Assembly: GCA_036504215.1 (NCBI GenBank)
Contig: DASXVO010000059.1
Span: 248,001 to 312,000 of the forward strand
Direction: 5' to 3'
Length of the DNA: 64,000 nt
DNA from: Vicinamibacterales bacterium
GTDB lineage: Bacteria > Acidobacteriota > Vicinamibacteria > Vicinamibacterales > Fen-181
A program made the position numbers and the translations under genes. Under the pieces are notes generated by a model. That model ran no database searches. It was not told the origin of the DNA and saw only the letters and a list, made by a program, of their open reading frames with translations. This document shows, one piece after another, positions 33,080 through 42,023 of the stretch (the stretch's first letter is position 1; each line of letters opens with the position of its first letter).

Positions 33080-35494
33080 ATGTTCCAGATCCGTACGTAT
33101 CGACGCGCGGCGCCCGCAGTCGTGGCGCTCCTGTCAGTGCTCGGCTTCATCGTCCTGGCGCAGATGCCCGTGGGGGCGCAAGCGCCGGCCAAGGCTTCTG
33201 GGAAGACGGCCGCCGCCGCACCCGCCGCTCCAGCCGTCGTCGCTGACGCGCAGTTTCGCGTCAAGGCCTTCGACCAGGTGGTGAGCATGAAGGCGACGTC
33301 GCCCTTCAGGGATCTGAAGTGGCAGTTCATCGGCCCGACGAACATCAGCGGCAGGGTGGTGGACGTCGCCGTTGCGAATCGCAAGGGCAAGACCCGCGTC
33401 ATCTACGTGGCGTCGGCCTCCGGCGGGTTGTGGAAGACCGAGAACGAAGGAACGACCTTCGAGCCGATCTTCGAACAGGGGCCGTCGGTACAGGGCGGCG
33501 ACGTCACGGTCGCGCCGTCGGATCCGAACATCATCTGGTTTGGAACCGGCGAGGCGAACATCTTCCGCAGCTCGAACGCCGGCGTCGGGATCTACAAGTC
33601 GACCGACGCGGGGAAGACGTGGCAGCACATGGGCCTCGCGCCCACCCATACGATTCCGCGCATCGTCGTCCACCCGACGAACCCGGAAATTGTCTACGTC
33701 GCGGCCGGCGGCCACGAGTGGACGGACAACGAAGAGCGCGGCGTCTACAAGACGATTGATGGGGGCAAGACGTGGGACAAGATCCTGTTCGTCAACGCCA
33801 GGACAGCCGCGAACGACCTCGTAATGGATCCGACCGACCCGAACACGCTCTACGCGACGACCTGGCAGCGCATCCGGAAGAAGTGGAACGATCCGCGCAA
33901 CGAGGCCGGCTATACGGGGAGCGGCATCCACAAGACCACTGACGGCGGCAAGACGTGGACGCCCATCAACGAAGGCCTGCCGGGCGCCGAATTTCGCGGG
34001 CGCATCGGGATCGACGTCGCCCGCTCCAACCCGAACGTGGTGTACGCCTTCGTGGACAATTACGAGATTGCGCGGCAGGCCAAGCCCGGCGAGATGGACT
34101 CCTATGGACGCCCGAGGCAGGGCACGATCAAGGGCGCGGAGATCTACCGCTCCGACAACAAGGGCCAGACCTGGAAGAAGGTGAGCGAGTCGAACGCCTA
34201 CATGGAGGGCTCCGCCGCGACCTACGGCTGGGTGTTCTCTCAGGTCCGTGTCGATCCGAACAACGAGAACGTCGTGTATTTCATGGGGCTCCAGATCAAC
34301 CAGTCCACCGACGGCGGGAAGACGTGGAAGGTGCTGCGCGGCATGCACACCGACCACCACGCGATGTGGATTGACCCGGCAAATTCGGACAACATCATCA
34401 ACGGCAACGACGGCGGCATCGTGATGTCGTACGACTTCGGGAAGACGTGGCGGCAGTTCACCACCAACCTGCCAGTCGTGACGTTCTTCAACGTCGCGTA
34501 CGACATGGCGGAACCCTTCCACGTCTACGGCTCGGTGCAGGACCACGGCAGCTATCGCGCGATCGTCGACCTGAGCAAGGGCCGCGACAAAATTCCGGTG
34601 CAGGTGTTCGAAGATGCGTTGGGCGGTGAGGGAACGACCCACGCGATCGACACGAGCGACAACAACACGGTGTACGCATCGAGCTTCTACGGCAATCTCG
34701 ACCGCGCCGACCTCACGAAGCCCGGGACCGCGAGGGGATGGCGGCCCTCGTCGTTCCTGACAACCAACATCATGCCGAAGGCTGGCGAGGGCGAGGTCCT
34801 TCGTGGTCAGTGGATGGCGCCGACACTGGTGTCACCGCACGATCCGAACGTCGTCTACCACGGCCTGCAGTACGTCTACCGGTCGATGCACAAGGGCGAC
34901 GCCTGGGAGCGAATCAGTCCTGACCTCACCGGCAACGTTCCGTCGATGCTCGGGGACATCCCGTACCAGACGCTGTATGCGCTGGCCGAGTCGCCGAAGC
35001 GCTTCGGCCTGCTCTACGCGGGGACCGACGATGGGCGGCTGCACATCACGCGGGACGGCGGCAAGGTGTGGACGGAGCTGACGGCGAACCTGCCGCAGAA
35101 GAAGTGGATCTCCCGCGTCGTGCCGTCGGCGTTCGACGAGGGCACGGTCTACGTGACGCAGAACGGCAAGCGTGACGATGAGTTCGCGGCCTACATCTAC
35201 AAGTCCACCGATTTCGGCAAGACGTTCAAGAACATCGCGGGCAACATCCCGTGCGGTCCGGTCAACGTGATCCGCGAGGATCCCGCGAACCCGAAGATCC
35301 TCTATGTCGGTACGGACATGGCGGTCTTCGTGACGACCGACGGCGGCGCCACGTGGAACGTGCTCGGCGCCAACCTGCCGTCCACGTACGTGCAGGACAT
35401 CGTCATCCACCCGCGCGACCGCGTCGTCGTCGTCGCCACCCACGGCCGGGGCCTGTGGGTGCTGGACGCCGTGCCGGTCCAGGCCAGGAAATAG
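33080..35494 (+). CDS. Secreted VPS10/sortilin-like BNR-repeat protein
   Basis: This is an 804-residue exported beta-propeller protein. A signal peptide (~1-34) and an Ala/Pro-rich linker precede about ten blades with Asp-box motifs (STDAGKTW, TIDGGKTW, TTDGGKTW, SYDFGKTW, TTDGGATW). These are typical of sortilin-like and BNR glycosyl-hydrolase-like proteins. Such proteins are abundant in acidobacteria, and their ligand is unknown; annotation pipelines often call them glycosyl hydrolases. No catalytic residues can be named. GGAG lies 8 bases before the ATG, 18 bases after the transporter gene. A paralogue lies at 51527-54190. Confidence 0.85.
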   Translation: MFQIRTYRRAAPAVVALLSVLGFIVLAQMPVGAQAPAKASGKTAAAAPAAPAVVADAQFRVKAFDQVVSMKATSPFRDLKWQFIGPTNISGRVVDVAVANRKGKTRVIYVASASGGLWKTENEGTTFEPIFEQGPSVQGGDVTVAPSDPNIIWFGTGEANIFRSSNAGVGIYKSTDAGKTWQHMGLAPTHTIPRIVVHPTNPEIVYVAAGGHEWTDNEERGVYKTIDGGKTWDKILFVNARTAANDLVMDPTDPNTLYATTWQRIRKKWNDPRNEAGYTGSGIHKTTDGGKTWTPINEGLPGAEFRGRIGIDVARSNPNVVYAFVDNYEIARQAKPGEMDSYGRPRQGTIKGAEIYRSDNKGQTWKKVSESNAYMEGSAATYGWVFSQVRVDPNNENVVYFMGLQINQSTDGGKTWKVLRGMHTDHHAMWIDPANSDNIINGNDGGIVMSYDFGKTWRQFTTNLPVVTFFNVAYDMAEPFHVYGSVQDHGSYRAIVDLSKGRDKIPVQVFEDALGGEGTTHAIDTSDNNTVYASSFYGNLDRADLTKPGTARGWRPSSFLTTNIMPKAGEGEVLRGQWMAPTLVSPHDPNVVYHGLQYVYRSMHKGDAWERISPDLTGNVPSMLGDIPYQTLYALAESPKRFGLLYAGTDDGRLHITRDGGKVWTELTANLPQKKWISRVVPSAFDEGTVYVTQNGKRDDEFAAYIYKSTDFGKTFKNIAGNIPCGPVNVIREDPANPKILYVGTDMAVFVTTDGGATWNVLGANLPSTYVQDIVIHPRDRVVVVATHGRGLWVLDAVPVQARK

Positions 35495-35501
35495 TCATCG
35501 G

Positions 35502-35581
35502 GGGTCGGGACCAATTCTTCGCTCCGGCCGGCACATCTGCACCGCGCATTTGTCGTCGCCGGGCGGAGAGGGCCCCGACCC
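35502..35581. repeat. Inverted repeat between two secreted-protein genes
   Basis: GGGTCGGG (35502-35509) is inverted as CCCGACCC (35574-35581), separated by 64 bases. It fills the 114-base gap between the VPS10-like and DUF885 genes. There is no T-run and no known role. Confidence 0.45.
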
Positions 35582-35608
35582 ACCCCTCACCCCGCCGACG
35601 GAACTACG

Positions 35609-37384
35609 ATGATCCCGAAAACCTCTCTTTGCCTCGTCGCCGTCGTTGCCTGTCTGAGTGTGCCGGCTGGTCCCGGGTTCGCTCAGGCTCCAGTCCCATC
35701 GTACGTCGTCGATAGCAGGGCGCTCGCGTCAGCCTCGACGAGCGAACTCCGGACCCTCGTCGATCGGTTCACCCTCGACCGCGAGGCGATCAACCGGAGC
35801 TGGGACACACCCTACTCACCCGAGCGCGCCGTGCGGCTGAAGGCGTTCCTGGCCGGTTGGCGGACGCAGTTGGGCCAGATGGCGTTCGAGAAGCTCAGCC
35901 AGGACGGGAAGGTCGATTTCCTGCTGCTCCTGAATCGAATCGGCCGCGAAGAAGCGCGCCTTGCCCGCGACGAGAAACTCCTCGCCGAAACCGCGCCGCT
36001 TCTGCCGTTCGCCACCCGCATCATCGGGCTGGACGACGCGCGGCGCCGGATGGGGAGCATCGATGCCAAGGCCGCGGCCTCGTCGATGGCCGCTCTTGCC
36101 GGCGAGATCGCGAGGACGCGCAAGTCGATCGAGGATGGCTTGGGTGCCGACGCCGGCCCGGGACGTGTGCGCACCTCGCGGGTGATTGGCTTGCGAAGCG
36201 CCCAGATGGCCGTCCGGCTCGAACGAGCGCTGACCGAGTGGTTCTCCTACTACAACGGCTACGACCCGCTGTTCACGTGGTGGGCGGCGCAGCCTTTCAA
36301 GAAGGCCGACGACTCGCTGAAGGCCTATGCGAAGTTCCTGCGCGAAAGCGTCGTGGGCGCCAGGGACGGCGAGGCCGACCCGATTGTCGGCGATCCGATC
36401 GGGCGCGACGCGCTCCGCGCCGATCTTGCCTTCGAGATGATTCCGTACTCGCCCGACGAGCTCGTGGCGATTGGCGAGCGGGAATTCGCGTGGTGCGAGG
36501 CGGAGATGAAGAAGGCCGCCCGCGACATGGGTTTCGGCGACGACTGGAAGGCGGCACTCGAGAAGGTGAAGACACTGCACGTCGAGCCCGGCAGGCAATC
36601 GGACCTGATTCGAGACCAAGCGCTCGAAGCGATCGCGTTCCTCGAGAAGCGCGACCTCGTCACGATCCCGCCGCTCGCCCGCGACATGTGGCGCATCGAG
36701 ATGATGTCGCCGGCCCGCCAGAAGGTGAACCCGTTCTTCACGGGTGGCGAGGTCATCTCCGTTTCGTTCCCCACCGACGGCATGGAGCACGAAGACAAGC
36801 TCATGAGCCTGCGCGGGAACAACATCCATTTCGCCCGCGCCACGGTGCACCACGAGCTCGTCCCCGGACATCACCTGCAGGGCTTCATGGCCGATCGCTA
36901 CAACCCGCACCGGCAGCTGTTCAGCACGCCGTTCTACGGCGAGGGGTGGTCGCTCTACTGGGAGATGCTGCTATGGGACCTCGGGTTCCCCCAGTCGGCC
37001 GAGAACCGCGTCGGCATGCTCTTCTGGCGCATGCACCGTGCGGCGCGTATCATCTTCTCCTTGAAGTTCCATCTCGGCCAGATGACGCCGCAGGAGTGCA
37101 TCGACTTCCTGGTGGACCGCGTCGGGCACGAGCGCGCGAACGCGACCGCCGAGGTGCGTCGCTCGTTCAACGGCAGCTACCCGCCGCTCTACCAGGCGGC
37201 ATACATGATCGGTGGGTTGCAGCTGCGGGCTCTGTCGAAGGAACTGGTCGGGTCCGGGAGGCTGACATGGCGACAGTTTCACGATGCCGTGCTGCAGGCC
37301 AACGAAATGCCGATCGAGATGCTGCGCGCGCTGCTGACCAGGCAGCCGTTGACGCCGGCCTTTGGGAGTTCATGGAAGTTCTGA
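35609..37384 (+). CDS. DUF885 family secreted protein (putative metallopeptidase)
   Basis: This is a 591-residue, mostly helical exported protein. A signal peptide ends near residue 25. The C-terminal half has the DUF885 signature HHELVPGHHLQ, with His415, Glu416 and His421, followed by FYGEGWSLYWEMLLWDLG, which resembles the zinc site of thermolysin-like or M3-like peptidases. The protein matches DUF885 in length and motif spacing. Peptidase activity is inferred and no substrate is known. The start has only a weak GGA ribosome site. A small secreted protein gene follows 10 bases later in what appears to be one operon. Confidence 0.88.
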   Translation: MIPKTSLCLVAVVACLSVPAGPGFAQAPVPSYVVDSRALASASTSELRTLVDRFTLDREAINRSWDTPYSPERAVRLKAFLAGWRTQLGQMAFEKLSQDGKVDFLLLLNRIGREEARLARDEKLLAETAPLLPFATRIIGLDDARRRMGSIDAKAAASSMAALAGEIARTRKSIEDGLGADAGPGRVRTSRVIGLRSAQMAVRLERALTEWFSYYNGYDPLFTWWAAQPFKKADDSLKAYAKFLRESVVGARDGEADPIVGDPIGRDALRADLAFEMIPYSPDELVAIGEREFAWCEAEMKKAARDMGFGDDWKAALEKVKTLHVEPGRQSDLIRDQALEAIAFLEKRDLVTIPPLARDMWRIEMMSPARQKVNPFFTGGEVISVSFPTDGMEHEDKLMSLRGNNIHFARATVHHELVPGHHLQGFMADRYNPHRQLFSTPFYGEGWSLYWEMLLWDLGFPQSAENRVGMLFWRMHRAARIIFSLKFHLGQMTPQECIDFLVDRVGHERANATAEVRRSFNGSYPPLYQAAYMIGGLQLRALSKELVGSGRLTWRQFHDAVLQANEMPIEMLRALLTRQPLTPAFGSSWKF

Positions 37385-37394
37385 GGAGGAGTGC

Positions 37395-38147
37395 ATGACG
37401 CGTACTGCCTGTCTCGTTCTGGTCGCGCTCTTCGTGCTGGTCCCGGCGGCGTTCGCTGACGTCACCATCAACTCGTCGATGGCCATGAACGCCGGCGGCA
37501 TGGCCATCAACGGCACGACGGCCACGAAGATCAAGGGCACGAAGATGCGGGCCGACTCGAAGGTGATGAACCAGGAGATGTCCATCATTGTCGATGCCGC
37601 GGCCAGGCAGCAGTGGATGGTGAACCACACCGCCAGGCAGATTCAGGCGATCGACCCGCAGAAACCGACCTCGCCGATGCCGATGACCTTCGGTGAGCCG
37701 AAGATCAGCGTGAAGCCGAACGGGCAGACCAGGACGATCCTGGGCCAAACCTGCAACGGCTTCACCGTCGAGATGACTCTGCCGATCGCCATCGGCAACG
37801 AGTCGGTCACGATGAACATGGGCGGGACGGCGTGGACGGCCAAGTCGGCTCCGGGCGTGGCGGACATGAAGACGTTCTACAAAGCGGCAGCCGACGCCGG
37901 GATGATGGTGTCCGGGCTCGGTCAGGGACCTCAGGGCAAGGCGTTGTCCGAGGCGCAGAAGCTCCTGGGCCAGAACGGGATCAGCTACGAGCAGGAGCTG
38001 AAGATCACGATCGAGGGGACGGGGCAGATGGCGGCCATGATGAGCCAGATGGGCAACATGACCATCACGCTCAAGGTCACCTCGGTCTCGGCGGATCCCA
38101 TCCCCGCCGACGCATTCGAGCTGCCGGCGGGGTATACGAGACAGTAG
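37395..38147 (+). CDS. Secreted protein of unknown function (DUF4412-like)
   Basis: This is a 250-residue exported protein with a signal peptide (~1-20, ending AFA) and a beta-rich mature part, unusually rich in methionine (for example TGQMAAMMSQMGNMT). The beginning (VTINSSMAMNAGGM, then KIKGTKMRADS) resembles DUF4412 proteins, which may bind lipids like LolA, but the likeness is weak. GAGGAGG lies just before ATG 37395. It follows the DUF885 gene by 10 bases. The methionine clusters could bind copper or undergo oxidation, but nothing in the sequence proves it. Confidence 0.75.
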   Translation: MTRTACLVLVALFVLVPAAFADVTINSSMAMNAGGMAINGTTATKIKGTKMRADSKVMNQEMSIIVDAAARQQWMVNHTARQIQAIDPQKPTSPMPMTFGEPKISVKPNGQTRTILGQTCNGFTVEMTLPIAIGNESVTMNMGGTAWTAKSAPGVADMKTFYKAAADAGMMVSGLGQGPQGKALSEAQKLLGQNGISYEQELKITIEGTGQMAAMMSQMGNMTITLKVTSVSADPIPADAFELPAGYTRQ

Positions 38148-38201
38148 GCGGCAAGGCGGGAAGGCGGAACACGGCGATCTCCGCGAGTTCTGTATCGAAC
38201 G

Positions 38202-39383
38202 TCAGGCGAGCCTGCCACGCCGCGGCGGCGCGGAGTGACAGTGCCGATCGGGCGGGCCTGTGATCGGCGGCGTCTGCACCTCGGCCGAATCGTCGTTTTC
38301 CGCGGCGGTCTGCAGCCGCTCCAACACGAGATCCAGGTTGCTCCGCATGACGACGTGCGGCACGACTTTGATGCGCGCCGGCGGCGTGGTCCCGTCCACG
38401 AGGAACTTGTAGAGCGCGTGCAGGGCCAGGCTGCCCTGGCGCACCGGGCGCTGGTACACCGTGGCAGCGACAGCGCCACGGCGAATCCAGGGGACCAACG
38501 CAGGAAACAGATCGGTCGCGATGACGGCTATCCGGCCGAGCCGTCCCTGGCTCTCGATGGCGCGAAGCACCGGCAGCGAGTTCACGGTGCTCACGTAAAT
38601 CCCGTCGAGCCCGGGGTTCGCCTTCAGCAGCCTCACTGCCTGCCGATACGCCGCCCTCTCGTCATCGTGCGCTTCGACCGTGGCCGCGAGGGTCAGTTGA
38701 CCAGCGAGCATGCCGAGGCTCCCGTTGAACCCGCGCAGTTTCTCCGCGTGATCCTGGGTGCCAAGCCAGCCGGTGAAGAACGCCACGTGCCGGCCGCCAG
38801 GCAGAAAGCGGGCCATCAGTTCGCCTGCGACCGCTCCCACCGTGAAGGGATCGGCGGACACGAACGTCAGACGCTCCGTTTCCGGGGCGTCGGTGACGAC
38901 GCACGCGACGGCTGCCTTCTGGAGAGCGGCCCTGTGAATCCACGGGGCCAGCGCGTGCGGATCGCCAGGCGCGACGATCAATCCGTGCACGCCGCGCTGG
39001 AGGGCCTGCTCGAACAGCGGGATGTCACCCTCGCCGAGCCCAGGGTAGCTGCGGAACTCCACCTGGAGCGCCGGGGCGAACGGAGCGGCCGCCTCGCGAA
39101 TGCCCTCGCGAAGCGAGTCCCAGAAGAGCGCGATCTCGCGCGGCAGATGGACGGAGATGCGAAAGGCGGTGCCGGACTTGAGAAACCGGGCGGCGAGGTT
39201 CGGCCGATAGCCGAGCGACTCGGCCATCGCGAGCACGCGAGCCCTGGTCGCCACGCTGATCCCGCGCTTGTCGTGGAGCGCGCGATCGACCGTTCCGATC
39301 GAGATGCCGAGCCTCCGGGCGATGTCCTTGATGCCGACGGGCGTACCCTGTTTACCGGGCGCCGCGGGAGCCTGTCGCTTCAT
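38202..39383 (-). CDS. LacI family transcriptional regulator of arabinofuranoside use
   Basis: This 393-residue repressor-type protein has an N-terminal LacI helix-turn-helix (VGIKDIARRLGISIGTVDRAL) and hinge helix (PNLAARFLKSG). A periplasmic-binding-protein-like sugar domain (~75-350) follows, with the Asp of VIATDLFPALV where ligand contacts usually lie. A disordered tail of about 30 residues ends it. ATG 39383 overlaps the GH127 stop by ATGA and has GGAAGG upstream; an in-frame GTG four codons earlier is less likely. The gene is co-transcribed with GH127 and probably binds the palindrome at 41922-41939, regulating its own operon and the divergent one. Confidence 0.88.
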   Translation of the reverse strand: MKRQAPAAPGKQGTPVGIKDIARRLGISIGTVDRALHDKRGISVATRARVLAMAESLGYRPNLAARFLKSGTAFRISVHLPREIALFWDSLREGIREAAAPFAPALQVEFRSYPGLGEGDIPLFEQALQRGVHGLIVAPGDPHALAPWIHRAALQKAAVACVVTDAPETERLTFVSADPFTVGAVAGELMARFLPGGRHVAFFTGWLGTQDHAEKLRGFNGSLGMLAGQLTLAATVEAHDDERAAYRQAVRLLKANPGLDGIYVSTVNSLPVLRAIESQGRLGRIAVIATDLFPALVPWIRRGAVAATVYQRPVRQGSLALHALYKFLVDGTTPPARIKVVPHVVMRSNLDLVLERLQTAAENDDSAEVQTPPITGPPDRHCHSAPPRRGRLA

Positions 39384-41845
39384 CGCACCTTCCACTCCTG
39401 GATGCCCGCCGACCAGTCCGGTTGCATCGTGAGCTCCAGGCGCAGCCCGGACGAGGTGACCGGCTTGAAGCGGATCTTATTGTACCGGTCCTTTGCGAGG
39501 CCATACGGGTCGAGCGCCTCAACCGGCCGCCACTGGTCGCCGTCGCGATACAGGAGCCGCCACGACGCAGGCACCCGCACGCCGCCCGCACCCGTGTCAT
39601 CGAACCAGTAGACGTCGGCCTCGGAGACCGTGGCGGTCTTCGGGAACGCGTACTCGACCCACTCGGTCGCCCCCTTTGTCGGCCACCAGTCGAAGTACGA
39701 AGCCGGATCGTTCGACGAGGCGGGCTCCTCGCCGTCGTTGATCATCCGCGCGTTCTTCCTGGATTTCCCTGACGTCGTCACGGTGCTCGTCGTCGCGGGC
39801 GTTGGCCACGGCGTGGGCCGGGCCACCGATTCGACCCGCGGAATCCAGACCATCATCTCGCCCCGCCCGCGATTCGCCCAGGCGTAATACGGGATGGCGG
39901 TGAACGGGCGATCGGCGCTGACGACCTTGCCTTGCGCATCCTTGGAGAGGCCGACCGCCCTGCCCGCGATGACCATGACGCCGTTCAGGAGTTGCGGTCG
40001 GAACTCCGCGCGGAGCGTCGCCGCGTCGGGCAGCACCAGGTTACGGACATGTCCGTCGGGGCTGTCCGGCCATTCGGCCGCGTAGACCACGGGGCCTCGC
40101 TGGAGCGCCACGCGGTTGCGATCGGCCTCGACTTTCTCGTGAGCAACCACGCGGCGGATCGGCATGGGCAACGAGAGGTCGAGCATGTCGCCAGGACGCC
40201 AGCGGCGTTCGACTGTCGCGTATCCGTCCTCGAGCACGATGGGCACCGGCCGGCCGTTGACCTTCAGCGCAGCCGGTTCGTCCAGGCGATCGAGGAAGCG
40301 ATAGAGATCGGTCGGCACCGGTTCGTTCCGGGCCCAGCCGGGGATCCTGACCTTGACGGCGAACGCGGCCTCGCGGTCGGGCCTGACGACCATCCGGACG
40401 GTGCCGTCCCACGGGTACCGCGTCTCCTGGCGCACGGTCACGGTCGGACCGTTCTCCAGGGCAATGTCGGCGGATCCGGCCGCGAAGAGGTTGACGAAGA
40501 TCGTCGAGCCGCGCCGCGCGTAGACGTACCCTGGAACGGACGCCATGAAGCGGGTCATGTTGCCGGGGCAGCAGGCGACGCCGAACCACGGGCTGCGGCC
40601 GTGCTGTCCCGCGGATTCGAGCGGGTTCGGGTAGAAGAACGATTTGCCGTCGAGCGAGACGCCCGAGATGAGGCCGTTGTAGAGCGTGCGCTCCATGACG
40701 TCGATGTACTTCGCGTCGGCGTGCAGCAGGAACAGCCGGTGGTTCCAGAAATCGTTGCCGATCGCCGCGCATGTCTCGTTGTAGGCCGTCATGTTCGGCA
40801 TCTCGTAGTCGGCGCCGAACGCCTCGCCTCTGCCGGTCGCACCGATGCCGCCGGTGATATAGAGCTTCCTGGCGACCAGGTTGTTCCAGATCGTATCGAC
40901 CGTCTTCAGGTAGGCGGCGTCGCCGGTGAGCGCGGCCACGTCGGCGATTCCTGAGTACATGTAGGTCGCTCGCACCGCGTGGCCGACCGCCTCGGTCTGC
41001 TCGACGATCTTCGTCTGCGACTGGTTGTAGGTGCGGCCGCCGCCCTTATCGCCGTCCGGGCCCCGCTCATCGAGCAGGAATCTCGCGAGGCGGAGGTACC
41101 GCTCGTCGCCTGTCACCCGGTACAGCTTCACCAGTCCCATCTCGGTGATTTGGTGGCCCGGCCAGATCGACCGCTTGCCGGGGCCGAAGGTGCCGACCAG
41201 CAGGTCGGCCGTCTTCAGTGCGATGTCGAGCAGCGTACGCTTGCCGGTCGCCTGGTAGTGCGCGACCGCTGCTTCGTAGAGATGCCCGAGGTTGTAGAGT
41301 TCGTGGCTGTTCACCTTCTCGAGCTGCCACCTGTTGGCGCCGGCCCACGGATGCGGGTGCGCGGGATCGATCGTGCGCGTGGTGTAGAGGTACCCGTCCC
41401 TCTCCTGCGCCGCACCGATCTTCACGATGAGTGCGTCCACGTAGGCATCCAGTTTCGGGTCCGGATGCACGCTGAGCGTGTACGACGCGCCTTCGATGAC
41501 CTTGTAGAGGTCGGTGTCGTCGAACGGATAGCCGGGCGGCTTGCGGTCGATCAGTTCCTCGCCGCGCAGGGCCTTGGCTGCGCGCTCGAAGTTGTCCACA
41601 CGGCCCGACAATTCGCACTGCTGAAACGCGAACGGGACGCTCACCTGGCGGTTGGTCTCGATTCGCGGAGTCCAGAATTCGTCGGTCAGGTGAACGGCAG
41701 TGAAGGGCACCGGCTGCACGGGGTAGTCGTGGGCGGGCGCTGGCTGAGTCTGAGCCACGCCGAGCAGGGGTCTCGACGCCACCCAGCATCCGATCACCGC
41801 CGCCGCGAGTGCCGCCGCGATCGGTGTTCGCAGTCGAGGAGTCAT
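39380..41845 (-). CDS. GH127 beta-L-arabinofuranosidase, exported
   Basis: This 821-residue exported enzyme removes terminal beta-L-arabinofuranose. A signal peptide or anchor (~1-30) precedes an (alpha/alpha)6 catalytic domain of the DUF1680 clan and C-terminal beta-sandwich domains. All residues known from Bifidobacterium HypBA1 are present at matching spacing: Glu341 in GEAF (acid/base) and Glu357, Cys359, Cys425 and Cys426 (zinc site, with the cysteine nucleophile in ACCPGN). HypBA1 acts on hydroxyproline-linked arabino-oligosaccharides. A Ser/Thr/Asp-rich insert near residues 675-710 is unusual. ATG 41845 was chosen over 41860 for its GGAAGG site. It shares its promoter region with the divergent GH146-type gene. 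Confidence 0.92.
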   Translation of the reverse strand: MTPRLRTPIAAALAAAVIGCWVASRPLLGVAQTQPAPAHDYPVQPVPFTAVHLTDEFWTPRIETNRQVSVPFAFQQCELSGRVDNFERAAKALRGEELIDRKPPGYPFDDTDLYKVIEGASYTLSVHPDPKLDAYVDALIVKIGAAQERDGYLYTTRTIDPAHPHPWAGANRWQLEKVNSHELYNLGHLYEAAVAHYQATGKRTLLDIALKTADLLVGTFGPGKRSIWPGHQITEMGLVKLYRVTGDERYLRLARFLLDERGPDGDKGGGRTYNQSQTKIVEQTEAVGHAVRATYMYSGIADVAALTGDAAYLKTVDTIWNNLVARKLYITGGIGATGRGEAFGADYEMPNMTAYNETCAAIGNDFWNHRLFLLHADAKYIDVMERTLYNGLISGVSLDGKSFFYPNPLESAGQHGRSPWFGVACCPGNMTRFMASVPGYVYARRGSTIFVNLFAAGSADIALENGPTVTVRQETRYPWDGTVRMVVRPDREAAFAVKVRIPGWARNEPVPTDLYRFLDRLDEPAALKVNGRPVPIVLEDGYATVERRWRPGDMLDLSLPMPIRRVVAHEKVEADRNRVALQRGPVVYAAEWPDSPDGHVRNLVLPDAATLRAEFRPQLLNGVMVIAGRAVGLSKDAQGKVVSADRPFTAIPYYAWANRGRGEMMVWIPRVESVARPTPWPTPATTSTVTTSGKSRKNARMINDGEEPASSNDPASYFDWWPTKGATEWVEYAFPKTATVSEADVYWFDDTGAGGVRVPASWRLLYRDGDQWRPVEALDPYGLAKDRYNKIRFKPVTSSGLRLELTMQPDWSAGIQEWKVR

Positions 41846-41893
41846 GGGTCCACCTTCCATCTGGCCGAGCGTCTTGGGCCGAGCGCCCTTCCG

Positions 41894-41939
41894 TTGTCCT
41901 GCCGACCGCGGATGTGTATTATACGTGAACGTTCACGTA
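41894..41939 (+). promoter_or_regulatory. Promoter with perfect 18-bp LacI-type operator
   Basis: TTGTCC (41894-41899) and TATTAT (41917-41922) are 17 bases apart and form a good plus-strand promoter. The perfect palindrome TACGTGAACGTTCACGTA (41922-41939) begins at the last base of the -10 box and covers the expected start of transcription. Its core, with a central CG, is typical of LacI-family sites. On the minus strand TATAAT (41923-41918) could serve GH127. The rest of 41940-42023 holds a 12-base direct repeat (TCCTGGCTTCTG) and no gene. Confidence 0.8.
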
Positions 41940-42023
41940 CGTCGACCCCCCGGCTCCGGGCGCCTGACTGCTGAATTCCGACTCCTGGCTTCTGGTTCCT
42001 GGCTTCTGTCCAAGGAGACAGCC

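Noticed and set aside
33080-35494. True glycoside hydrolase or sialidase
   Set aside because: Asp-box repeats alone do not show catalysis. No sialidase RIP motif or arginine triad was seen.
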